Positions 56,172-64,000 of a stretch of DNA of 64,000 nt are shown piece by piece. Source of the DNA: Salinivirgaceae bacterium (GTDB lineage: Bacteria; Bacteroidota; Bacteroidia; Bacteroidales; SZUA-534). The stretch covers positions 1-64,000 of the forward strand of contig JAFYYA010000146.1 in the NCBI GenBank assembly GCA_017557785.1, read 5' to 3'. Below the pieces are notes generated by a model. That model was not told the DNA's origin and ran no database searches. It saw nothing but the letters and a program-made list of their open reading frames with translations. Numbering within the stretch: position 1 is the first letter of the stretch; each line of letters begins with the position of its first letter. The position numbers and the translations under genes were made by a program.

Positions 56172-56990
56172 TTACGGAAATTTCGGGTACTTTTTAAAAT
56201 CTGGCTTGCGTTTTTCAAGAAACGCGCGGCCGCCTTCTTGCGCTTCATCGAGACAGTAGTAGAGCATTGTCATGTCGCCCGCAAATTCTTGAATACCAGC
56301 CTGTCCATCGAGTTCGGCGTTCAGTCCGCGCTTAATCATGCGCAAGGCGAGCGGCGAGTATTCCATCATCTTCTCGGCCCACGCAACATACTCATCTTCA
56401 AGTTGATTGAGCGGCACAACCTTGTTCACCATTCCCATCTCAAGCGCTTCTTGAGCCGAGTATTGGCGGCACATGAACCATATTTCGCGAGCCTTTTTCT
56501 GCCCCACAATGCTTGCTAGGTACGATGAGCCGAAACCCGCGTCGAAACTGCCGACCTTGGGGCCAGTCTGCCCGAAAATGGCGTTTTCGGAAGCGATTGT
56601 CAGGTCGCAAACCACCTGCAGCACATTGCCGCCGCCAATGGCGTAGCCGTTCACCGCCGCAATGACGGGTTTCGGCAGCGAGCGTATCTGCTTCTGCACA
56701 TCGAGCACCGTCAGGCGCGGTTTGCCCGACTCGTCGATGTAGCCGCCGCGGCCTTTCACGTGCATGTCGCCGCCGCTGCAGAACGCCTTGTCGCCTGCGC
56801 CAGTGAACACAACCACGTAAATATCCTGACACTCACGGCAATAGGCGAGTGCGTCGCCCATTTCGGCGGTTGTGGTGGGGGTGAAGGCATTGCGGTAGCG
56901 CTCGCGGTTGATGGTGATGCGGGCAATGCCGTTGTACATCTCAAACAGGATGTCCTGGTACTTTTTTATCGTTTTCCAATCGTGTGTCAT
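56172..56990 (-). CDS. menB: 1,4-Dihydroxy-2-naphthoyl-CoA synthase
   Basis: 272-residue crotonase-fold enzyme closing the naphthoate ring. Oxyanion-hole residues lie in [17 protein letters not shown] and [20 protein letters not shown], with [20 protein letters not shown] characteristic of MenB, and the C-terminal [13 protein letters not shown]. It overlaps menD by 4 bases and abuts menC. Confidence 0.97.
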   Translation of the reverse strand: MTHDWKTIKKYQDILFEMYNGIARITINRERYRNAFTPTTTAEMGDALAYCRECQDIYVVVFTGAGDKAFCSGGDMHVKGRGGYIDESGKPRLTVLDVQKQIRSLPKPVIAAVNGYAIGGGNVLQVVCDLTIASENAIFGQTGPKVGSFDAGFGSSYLASIVGQKKAREIWFMCRQYSAQEALEMGMVNKVVPLNQLEDEYVAWAEKMMEYSPLALRMIKRGLNAELDGQAGIQEFAGDMTMLYYCLDEAQEGGRAFLEKRKPDFKKYPKFP

Positions 56991-58600
56991 ATTTTGATTT
57001 TTTGAATATTGTTAAATACAGATTCGTCGGTGGCTGGATTTGTGAAGAATTCCGCAAGCGCCGTTTTCGGGCTTTTCATTATCAATTCGATGCATCTTTC
57101 TATTTCTGATGCGGTTTTAGCCGATTGATAATCAATATTTAATGATTCTGCCCAGCCTTTTGCCGATGTGTTGTGCGAAGCCATTACAAACCGTTCGGTA
57201 TCAGCATTTTTGGGTAGACCTGGCAACACTCTGAATATCTCGCCGCAGCCGTTATTGATAAGTACGATGCGCAGATTCTGCGGCAGATTGGTCTGCCAAA
57301 GGGCGTTCATGTCGTAGAAGAAACTCAAATCGCCAACCAACACAAAGACTTTCCTATCGGGATTTGCCGATGCGTAACCAACTGCAGTTGAGAGCGTTCC
57401 GTCGATTCCGTTGACGCCGCGGTTGCAAAGCACTTCAACATTGGCGTTCAGGCTGAAGAATTGCGCGTAGCGCACCATGCTGCTGTTGGCCAGCACCAAA
57501 GCCGACTGCTGCGGAATCTGTTCCAAAACCCGCTTGACAATGCCGAAAGGTGTGTGGCCAAAATCCATTTTTTGCATTTCCGCTTCAACTGCAGCGCTTG
57601 CTTTCTGCCACGTTTCCAGCCAGTTGCGGTTGACGGGTGTCAGCATTTGCAGAAAATCTTTTGGCTGCATTTCAATAATATGTGTCGCGCATTGGAATGT
57701 GTCGGTGCAAGCACCTCCAGCGTCCACACGCCAGCATTGGTGCGGCTTGGCGGCTCTTATGAAATTTTTTATCCGTTTCGAAACAATGTGCCCGCCAAAA
57801 TAAATGACTAAATCTGGTGTAATTTGTTCAGTGTCAGTTGAATTGAGAATTAAATCTGCATTGCTGATAAAATTCGGATGACTGCCTAAATTTGAGATAT
57901 GCTCGCAAAGTATCGGACAGCCAAGTTTTGAAAGTGTCGGCTTAAGTTGCTCGGCTTCATTTTTTTGCATCTGACCAACAATCACCATCTGGCGTTTGGC
58001 CGAACGCCAGTTGTCAATGTCGGGCAAGCCACGCCGAATTGCCCTTTCAGTCTCAATTTCGGTGGCCGAGCAATCGAAAAACGGCTCGCTGATTGGCACG
58101 TTGATGTGGACGGGCCCGCACACGCGGTGGTTGAGTTCGAGTAAAGCATCGTTAATCAGACGGTTACAGTGCCAAAGGTCGGTTTCGTTGGCAGGCTCGG
58201 GCAGCGATACTTCTTTGCGTACAAGCGTCCCGAAGACACCCGTCTGCGGAATGGTCTGGCCGTCCATTTGCCCAATCCATGCGGCTGGGCGGTCGGCGGA
58301 AATAACCAAAAGCGGCACCTGCTGATAGTAGGCTTCAGACACTGCCGATGCCAGATTGAGCAACGCCGAGCCTGATGTCACGCACACTGCGGCCGCCCGT
58401 TTCTTGTTGAGTGCCAGTCCGATGGCAAAAAATCCTGCACTGCGCTCATCGGTAACGGCATGGCAGGTGAAACTTGGGTGTGCGGCAAACGACTGCGACA
58501 GCGGCAGATTCCGCGAGCCTGGCGACAGCACAACATCCGTCACCCCATGCTGTTCCATCAGCGACAGCAACTGCTGTATGTTCTTTTTTGTGGAATACAT
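56987..58600 (-). CDS. menD: 2-Succinyl-5-enolpyruvyl-6-hydroxy-3-cyclohexene-1-carboxylate synthase
   Basis: 537-residue thiamine-diphosphate enzyme joining isochorismate and 2-oxoglutarate. N-terminal [19 protein letters not shown] and [15 protein letters not shown]; cofactor-binding glutamate in that block; the C-terminal [14 protein letters not shown] for Mg-ThDP and [14 protein letters not shown]. The ATG at 58600 is used; an upstream TTG is unlikely. It overlaps menB (ATGA). Confidence 0.95.
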   Translation of the reverse strand: MYSTKKNIQQLLSLMEQHGVTDVVLSPGSRNLPLSQSFAAHPSFTCHAVTDERSAGFFAIGLALNKKRAAAVCVTSGSALLNLASAVSEAYYQQVPLLVISADRPAAWIGQMDGQTIPQTGVFGTLVRKEVSLPEPANETDLWHCNRLINDALLELNHRVCGPVHINVPISEPFFDCSATEIETERAIRRGLPDIDNWRSAKRQMVIVGQMQKNEAEQLKPTLSKLGCPILCEHISNLGSHPNFISNADLILNSTDTEQITPDLVIYFGGHIVSKRIKNFIRAAKPHQCWRVDAGGACTDTFQCATHIIEMQPKDFLQMLTPVNRNWLETWQKASAAVEAEMQKMDFGHTPFGIVKRVLEQIPQQSALVLANSSMVRYAQFFSLNANVEVLCNRGVNGIDGTLSTAVGYASANPDRKVFVLVGDLSFFYDMNALWQTNLPQNLRIVLINNGCGEIFRVLPGLPKNADTERFVMASHNTSAKGWAESLNIDYQSAKTASEIERCIELIMKSPKTALAEFFTNPATDESVFNNIQKIKI

Positions 58601-58678
58601 AATCGACAAATCATGTTTGGCGAAAGTACAAAAAAAGCCGATGATGGCACTAAATTGATTCGAACAAGACCATTTGCT

Positions 58679-59806
58679 TTATCTGAACGAGTTAAGCCTT
58701 GTCAGCGTCTGCATCTTGTTTTCGGTTTCGCGCCATTCGCTTTCGAGTTCCGATTCGGGAAGAATGCCACCGCCAGCCATAAGTTTAACCGTCTGTTTGT
58801 CAATCCATTTCATGCAGCGCAGATTCACAAACAGGCGAGTGTCGGCTTGAGCGTCGTACCAGCCCAAAAATCCAGCATAATACTCTCTGTCAGCCGGTTC
58901 GTTCTCGTTGATGAATCTTATTGCTTCGTCTTTTGGCAGTCCGCAAACGGCAGGGGTGGGGTGCAGTGCCGAAATCAGTTCTGGAAGGTCTTTCCCATTG
59001 ATATTGAAGAAAATATCTGTTTTTAAATGGGCTAGATGCGCAGCACGCACCGATTGTGGTCTGGTTGTGCTTAAAATGTTGCCAAACGTCTGAATTTGAG
59101 CAAGAAGATAGTCGGTGACGATTTTTTGCTCGTTTCGGTTTTTGGCATCCCAACTGTCAATGTCGGGCAGTTCGCCGTTTGTGCAGGCCATTGTTCCAGC
59201 CAGCGCAACGGTGTGCATCTGTTCGGGGCTGCCTTCGAGCAATATTTCGGGCGTGGCGCCAAGCCACATTCCACTTTCAGCCGAAGCGAACAGATAGACA
59301 AAACTTTCAGGATAGGCGGCACAGGCATCGAAAAATAATGATATTGGTGATGCCGCAACAGTAAAATTGTCGGTTCTTGCAAGCACCAATTTGCTGAATT
59401 GCCCGTTGCTCACAGCCTTGTGAAATGCTTTGAATGTGCTTGAATATGAGTCTGATAAATTTTTGCTGCGTTTTCCTTCGGTAGACAATCCGATATGATT
59501 TCCAATCTCAAATTCGGTTTGTTCGGCATTGTTAATGACGATAACCGGCCATGTTCCAGTTTTAAATGGTGCAAAAACAAGCCCTTGCTTAATTTGCTCT
59601 AAATCAGCAATATTTTGCAATTTAAGCGTTTGTTTTGCCCTAATCGCATGCATCACAGATTGGCTTGGCGTGCGATACAAGACAAAATTGTTGTATCCCA
59701 GAATCCAATCTTCAATTTGGCTTTCGTCCATAGTCGTGCAATTTTCCGGCGGCGAATTTATTGCGTGTTTCTCAAAAAACGCTGATAATATTGAAATCTT
59801 TGGCAT
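58679..59806 (-). CDS. menF: Isochorismate synthase
   Basis: 375 residues, chorismate-binding family. Catalytic region: FSKLVLARTDNFTVAA, SGMWLGATPEILLEGSPEQM, ALAGTMACTNGELPD, NEQKIVTDYLLAQIQ, LHPTPAVCGLPKDEAIRFI and MAGGGILPESELESEWRET. It converts chorismate to isochorismate and is the first gene of the men cluster; menD follows after 78 bases. Confidence 0.92.
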   Translation of the reverse strand: MPKISILSAFFEKHAINSPPENCTTMDESQIEDWILGYNNFVLYRTPSQSVMHAIRAKQTLKLQNIADLEQIKQGLVFAPFKTGTWPVIVINNAEQTEFEIGNHIGLSTEGKRSKNLSDSYSSTFKAFHKAVSNGQFSKLVLARTDNFTVAASPISLFFDACAAYPESFVYLFASAESGMWLGATPEILLEGSPEQMHTVALAGTMACTNGELPDIDSWDAKNRNEQKIVTDYLLAQIQTFGNILSTTRPQSVRAAHLAHLKTDIFFNINGKDLPELISALHPTPAVCGLPKDEAIRFINENEPADREYYAGFLGWYDAQADTRLFVNLRCMKWIDKQTVKLMAGGGILPESELESEWRETENKMQTLTRLNSFR

Positions 59807-60031
59807 AAACTGGCATTGTTTTTTTTAAATCTCAATGCCCAGAATGGCTTTTTCTGTGATAATGTGCGGATCATTAATATTTTGCATCGATGTAGGTTGC
59901 ATAATGGACAGGCATGGTGCACGGCTTTAGTGTGGGCGTTGATGTTTTGAAACTAAAAAGTAAGGCTTTTGTCGTAAAAAACGCATATTTGCAATTGGAC
60001 GGAACGATTGCCTGTCCGTTTGTAAATTATT

Positions 60032-60580
60032 ATGCAACACACAATTACTGTCGATAGCAAAATCACTTTGCGCCCAACGCAGATGAGCGATGCGCCGCAG
60101 ATTTTCGACGCGTTCAGCACGCAGGGCAACTATCTGCGCCAATGGCTGCCCATTGCCGCCGACTTCAATACGCTCGACGATGTGTGCGACTACATTGAGA
60201 ACTGCGACTGCGAAGGAATCAACAGTTATTCAATAGTTTACAATGGACAGTTTGCGGGACACATCGCCATTAAACACGTCAGTTACCTGTGCCACATTGC
60301 AGAGTTGGGCTATTGGCTGACGAAATCGCTGCAAGGACGTGGCATTATGACACGAAGCATACAAGCGTTTGTCAGTCAGATTTTTACAAAGACCACCGTG
60401 AACCGATTGGTAATCAAGTGCGCCGTGGGCAACGAGCGTAGCCGCAGAATACCTATCCGTTTGAATTTCAAACTCGAAGGCGTTGAACGCGATGGTGAAA
60501 TGTCGGCCGATGGCCACTACAACGACCTTGAAGTGTTCAGTCTTCTGAAACAGGAATACAGTGAAATGGTCAATCGGTGA
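60032..60580 (+). CDS. GNAT family N-acetyltransferase (RimJ/RimL type)
   Basis: 182 residues: KITLRPTQMSDAPQIFDAF at the N-terminus, HIAELGYWLTKSLQGRGIMT with the acetyl-CoA pyrophosphate loop, and VIKCAVGNERSRRIPIRL. It is related to RimJ/RimL-type transferases acting on protein N-termini or small amines; the substrate is unknown. Single gene; a low-complexity AATCAATAAATC spacer follows. Confidence 0.9.
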   Translation: MQHTITVDSKITLRPTQMSDAPQIFDAFSTQGNYLRQWLPIAADFNTLDDVCDYIENCDCEGINSYSIVYNGQFAGHIAIKHVSYLCHIAELGYWLTKSLQGRGIMTRSIQAFVSQIFTKTTVNRLVIKCAVGNERSRRIPIRLNFKLEGVERDGEMSADGHYNDLEVFSLLKQEYSEMVNR

Positions 60581-60658
60581 ATCGATAAAATGTAAAGCAT
60601 AAATTTATAAATCAATAAATCAATCAGTTAATCTATAAATCAATTAATCAAAAATGTC

Positions 60659-61537
60659 ATGGAATGCCAGATAAGCAATCTGAATCTTAAAGTTAGAATC
60701 AACCAGACGGGCGCTGAGTTGTGCTCGATTGTGTCGAAGGCAAGCGGCCGCGAGTTTGTGTGGAACGCCGACCCGTCGGTTTGGGGCAGCAGCGCGCCTG
60801 TGCTTTTCCCCATTGTGGGCGGATTGAAAAACGGTCGGTCGAGCCATAACGGCGTGACTTTCAGTATGCCGCGCCACGGAATCGTCCGCCACAACACTAA
60901 TATCCACGTCATTGAGCAGGAACACGACCGCATAACTTTCCGCCTGACGGCCGACGAGCGCACGCTGGAACATTATCCGTTCCGCTTCACGTTCGACATC
61001 AACTTCCGCGTGAAGGACAACAGCCTGATAATCACGCATGTGGTCAAGAATACTGACAACCAGGATATGTATTTTTCGGTTGGCGCGCACCCTGCGTTCA
61101 ACTGCCCGATTAACGCTGGCGAGAGTTACAGCGACTGCTACCTTGAGTTCAGCGAGCGCGAGACGCTATCGACAAGTCCGCTCACCCCTGACGGATTGGT
61201 GAAGAACGAGAGCATTCCAGTGCTGAATGACAACAACATACTGCCGCTGACCGACCATCTGTTCGACAACGATGCGCTCATCTTCCGCAACCTTAAATCG
61301 CGTTGCGTGACGTTGCGCAGCCACAAGTCGGACACTGCCGTGGCCGTTGAGTTTCCCGACTTTAACTATTTGGGAATCTGGGCAAAACCGCAGGCACCGT
61401 TCGTCTGCATTGAGCCGTGGCTGGGCGTTGCCGACAGCGTTGACAGCGACGGCCTGATTGAGCACAAGGAAGCCATCATCAAACTGCCCGCGGGCGAAAA
61501 GTTTGAAGCGAAGTATTCGGTTAAAATTGTTGAATAA
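60659..61537 (+). CDS. Aldose 1-epimerase family protein (YihR/LacX-like)
   Basis: 292-residue galactose-mutarotase-like beta-sandwich. Family stretches: GREFVWNADPSVWGSSAPVL, FPIVGGLKNGRSSHNG, PRHGIVRH with the catalytic His, FSVGAHPAFNCPI with a second His, and PFVCIEPWLGVADS. It interconverts sugar anomers; substrate unknown. It ends in a bidirectional terminator. Confidence 0.93.
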   Translation: MECQISNLNLKVRINQTGAELCSIVSKASGREFVWNADPSVWGSSAPVLFPIVGGLKNGRSSHNGVTFSMPRHGIVRHNTNIHVIEQEHDRITFRLTADERTLEHYPFRFTFDINFRVKDNSLIITHVVKNTDNQDMYFSVGAHPAFNCPINAGESYSDCYLEFSERETLSTSPLTPDGLVKNESIPVLNDNNILPLTDHLFDNDALIFRNLKSRCVTLRSHKSDTAVAVEFPDFNYLGIWAKPQAPFVCIEPWLGVADSVDSDGLIEHKEAIIKLPAGEKFEAKYSVKIVE

Positions 61538-61570
61538 CAATAAGTTACTTTATAACGGGCAATAAACGAC

Positions 61571-61609
61571 AAAAGGTTGAGACTCTTGCTACAGAGTTCT
61601 CAACCTTTT
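61571..61609. terminator. Bidirectional intrinsic terminator
   Basis: AAAAGGTTGAGA pairs with TCTCAACCTTTT, with an inner ACTCT/AGAGT extension; it lies between the epimerase gene and the convergent heme protein gene. Confidence 0.88.
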
Positions 61610-61631
61610 GCTTTTCAGTAACTTAAAAAAC

Positions 61632-63251
61632 TTAAATCGATTCAATAAACTTCACAATCGCGTCGCGGTCGGCTTTGGGCAGGGCGCGGAAGTTCTCGAC
61701 TGTCCAACGGGCGTCGCTCTGACTGCTTCCGTGCCACATTATGGCTTCCATAACGTTGCGCGCGCGGCAGTCGTGCAGACGGTCGTCGGCACCTGTGACG
61801 AGACGCGACAGGCCGCGGCCCCAAAGCGGTGTTGTGCGGCACCATTCGCCGCGTATGTCGTTCACCATAAACAATCTATGCTGAACCATATCGGTGTAAG
61901 GCCAGATTTTCTGATGCGGGTAGCGTGGCATATCAGCATTGCCGAACATTCCGTTGGGGTCAACAATGTTGTCGTCGCCTGTGGTCCACGACGGACGGTG
62001 GCAGGCGGCGCAGCCAATCTGGCGGAACAAATCGTGGCCGCGAGCCACATCGGGGTCGTCAAGGTTGCGGGCGGCGGGCACGGCAAGTCCGCGGTGCCAA
62101 ATCATAAAGTTGCGATAGTCGTTGTCGCTCATTTCGGGCTTGGCAATGTTCTTTGACTCGCCGTCAACTGTCTCTTTTCCTGTCAGATAGCGATAAATGT
62201 CGTATTCAACGCCCTTGTCGGTCTTTTCGGCGGGGAAGTAGTTGTAAAATTCGGCCTGAACGTCAGGGTCTTTCGACGCGGTGACGGCATAGGCGGCCGT
62301 CATATAATGGTAGCGGCGGTCGGAACGCGTCACGTTGGTAATGTTCCAAATGGCGTTGGCGCCTGCGGCGTCGAGCAGCGGACCGCGCGACAGGGCATAG
62401 GTGAACCGTTTGGCGTATTTCTCGCCCGTCAGTCCCGAATACTGGCTGGCCCAATCGGTGCCGTTCCAAATGGCGGGGTTCAGGCTTGCGCCGACGGCTG
62501 TCTCTTTGATATACTGCGCTTTAAGCGAATCGTCGGGAATGGCGTCGAGCAGCCCCGTGCCATAAACGCCGATTGTCGATTCGAGTCTGATGCCGACCTC
62601 GCTGATGTCGATATTGACAATCTCACCGTCGCGTTTGGCCTGAATCGGCACGTAGAACGCGCTTGCGGGAATCTTCACTTCGGGGTAGATGAGTTCGTAT
62701 TGCTCGCCATCGTCGAACCTGTTGCCCCACTCATCGGTGTAGGTCAGCCAGTCGATTGTGATTTGGTCCTCGTCAATCGGCGCTTTGAACGGCGCCACGG
62801 CCAATGTCTGCGGCATTCCTGTAACCGAAGTCAGATAACCATCGGTTGTAACATCGTAGAGTACAAGCAGATAGCCGTTGCCCATATCGGTGGCCTTGTA
62901 GCGCGTCTGGCGCTTGCCGTGACCATACGACGGGTGGCAGTAAAGACAGCCGTTGCGCACCATCAGCGGGCCCAAACCCTTGAAAGCGCTGTTGGTGTCC
63001 TGCGTGAAATCGCGCTCAAAAAAGTACTCGCCCAACTTGAACGCTTGCGCGAAATTGCCTGTGTTGCAGGCAGGTGTGGGCTGTTCGTAGGCCGACGCGC
63101 CCGCGTTGAAAACCGTTCCCAAACGGCCGCCCGCATAGTACTCTTCGCTATCGACGGGCACAGGTGTCGGCTCGTCTTCGCCATTGTCGCGGCAGCCAAC
63201 CATCAGTGTCGTTGCTGCCAATGCAAGTGTCAATAAATCAATGTGTTTCAT
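61632..63251 (-). CDS. Di-heme oxidoreductase (DHOR) lipoprotein
   Basis: 539 residues. The lipobox MVGC (Cys20) shows export and lipidation. Two c-type heme motifs are visible: CLYCH at 102-106 and CAACH near 410 (QIGCAACHRPSW). The region matches the putative thiol/di-heme oxidoreductase family often found beside imelysins in iron-regulated loci. Electron partner unknown. It lies downstream of the imelysin gene on the same strand. Confidence 0.9.
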   Translation of the reverse strand: MKHIDLLTLALAATTLMVGCRDNGEDEPTPVPVDSEEYYAGGRLGTVFNAGASAYEQPTPACNTGNFAQAFKLGEYFFERDFTQDTNSAFKGLGPLMVRNGCLYCHPSYGHGKRQTRYKATDMGNGYLLVLYDVTTDGYLTSVTGMPQTLAVAPFKAPIDEDQITIDWLTYTDEWGNRFDDGEQYELIYPEVKIPASAFYVPIQAKRDGEIVNIDISEVGIRLESTIGVYGTGLLDAIPDDSLKAQYIKETAVGASLNPAIWNGTDWASQYSGLTGEKYAKRFTYALSRGPLLDAAGANAIWNITNVTRSDRRYHYMTAAYAVTASKDPDVQAEFYNYFPAEKTDKGVEYDIYRYLTGKETVDGESKNIAKPEMSDNDYRNFMIWHRGLAVPAARNLDDPDVARGHDLFRQIGCAACHRPSWTTGDDNIVDPNGMFGNADMPRYPHQKIWPYTDMVQHRLFMVNDIRGEWCRTTPLWGRGLSRLVTGADDRLHDCRARNVMEAIMWHGSSQSDARWTVENFRALPKADRDAIVKFIESI

Positions 63252-63380
63252 ATTCAGATAAATTTAGGTTCCATTATGCGCAACAAGCACCAAAGGTTTC
63301 CCCGTGGTGCCCATCGCATTCGACTTTAAAATCAATATATCTTTTTAGGCTTTTCCGTTTTTTTTGGTGAATCGGTGAAA

Positions 63381-63428
63381 AGTTGAGTCGCTTCGCTGTT
63401 TAGAAGTTGAGTCGCTTCGCTGTTTAGA
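63381..63428. repeat. Two identical 24-bp tandem units in the spacer
   Basis: AGTTGAGTCGC...CTGTTTAGA repeated exactly once (63381 and 63405). The rest of the 63252-63510 gap is low-complexity CTCAACTTTCTCAACC-type sequence. Confidence 0.8.
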
Positions 63429-63510
63429 AAACCTCAACTTTCTCAACCTTCTAAACTCTCTCAACCCTTCTTTCTCATTTCTATTCACCTTCAATCATTC
63501 AATCAATCAG

Positions 63511-64000
63511 TTATTCAATCTTTCCCTTCAGTGCGTCAAGTGCCTCGTCCAAATCCTCGAGCGCCTTAATGGCCTCGCCTGCCGAAGCGTCGGTGTAGTT
63601 AAGCACGAACGGGCGTTTCATTTTGTCAACCTTGTCGAGAGCGGTCTCGAGAGCCGACATTGCAGCGTTGGCCTCGCTTGCCGCAGCGCTTTGCAGATAG
63701 GCCATCAGCGACTTCTCGGCTGGCACTGCGCCCGAAACGCTCAAACCGCCGTAAAGTGCGTGTTTGCAACTCATTACGTTGTCGTAGAAGTCCTGAATCG
63801 AGTTTTGCGCGTTTGGCGATTCAATGTAGTTCGCGTCCTCGCCTGTATGCGGTGCGCCGATTTTTGAGTGAGCCACCTCGTCGATAATGTCCTGGCAGCC
63901 CTCAATTATTTGAATGGCAGCCAATTCGACGGTTTTCCAACGCGAGCCTGCGTTTCCTGCAGTGCGGAATTCCTCGCCGAAGAAATCATCGGGTTCCATT
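63511..64000 (-). CDS. Imelysin family protein, C-terminal part
   Basis: At least 162 residues of the C-terminal half of an imelysin (peptidase M75-like, IrpA/ICMP type): WKTVELAAIQIIEGCQDIID, the region SPNAQNSIQDFYDNVMSCKH, and AYLQSAAASEANAAMSALET. The gene runs off the window edge, so its start is not visible. Imelysins are surface or periplasmic proteins tied to iron uptake, not proven peptidases. Confidence 0.85.
   Translation of the reverse strand, partial: MEPDDFFGEEFRTAGNAGSRWKTVELAAIQIIEGCQDIIDEVAHSKIGAPHTGEDANYIESPNAQNSIQDFYDNVMSCKHALYGGLSVSGAVPAEKSLMAYLQSAAASEANAAMSALETALDKVDKMKRPFVLNYTDASAGEAIKALEDLDEALDALKGKIE

Overview
The window reads as a chromosomal segment of a member of the Bacteroidales (Bacteroidota), probably host-associated. 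Evidence includes families largely confined to that phylum (DUF4301, DUF2027-Smr, DUF4494), lipoproteins with relaxed lipoboxes, three surface proteins ending in C-terminal domains of the type IX secretion type, and promoters of the TTTG-N19/20-TAnnTTTG form. Most genes look core and of moderate GC. I found no rRNA, tRNA, CRISPR array or transposase gene. A genus cannot be assigned from the sequence alone.

Layout. 1-9 kb: the ATPase of a siderophore/cobalamin-type ABC importer, a 43-residue lipoprotein, an iron-dependent alcohol dehydrogenase, recN, a secreted unknown, queA, a DUF2027-Smr protein and a DUF4301 protein. 9-14.3 kb: two tandem TonB genes with near-identical promoters, ppdK, and a small four-helix membrane protein between 36-bp direct repeats. 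14.3-21.7 kb: sialate O-acetylesterase, radC, a lipoprotein, a nitroreductase, a DUF4494 protein, glmS and a YitT-type membrane protein.

21.8-33.1 kb is the accessory region. It holds two AAA/DUF4143 ATPases, each preceded by four repeats on a 32-bp period running up to the start codon. It also has a BspA-like leucine-rich-repeat protein, an ECF sigma/membrane regulator/DUF4097 operon, an overlapping DUF3791-DUF3990-small ORF cassette that resembles a toxin-antitoxin unit, and a low-GC C10 cysteine protease with a partner lipoprotein. Three copies of a 50-bp element separate these modules. The flanks of two copies together reconstitute the third, as if the protease module had been inserted into it.

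33.2-50.5 kb: a TPR / threonine-synthase-like / DUF368 operon, two LPP20-like proteins, an ABC-F ATPase with a degenerate second site, a 1207-residue repeat surface protein with four 249-bp tandem repeats, asd, a lamin-tail surface protein and a Wzx-type flippase. 50.5-64 kb: a glycosyltransferase, the GTPases der and era, a menaquinone cluster menF-menD-menB-menC-menE, a GNAT acetyltransferase, an aldose-epimerase-like protein, a di-heme oxidoreductase lipoprotein and the C-terminal part of an imelysin.

The most original signals are the paired 32-bp promoter arrays before the two ATPases, the 50-bp boundary elements, and the DUF3791/DUF3990 cassette. Functions for these are inference; the repeats themselves are read directly from the sequence.
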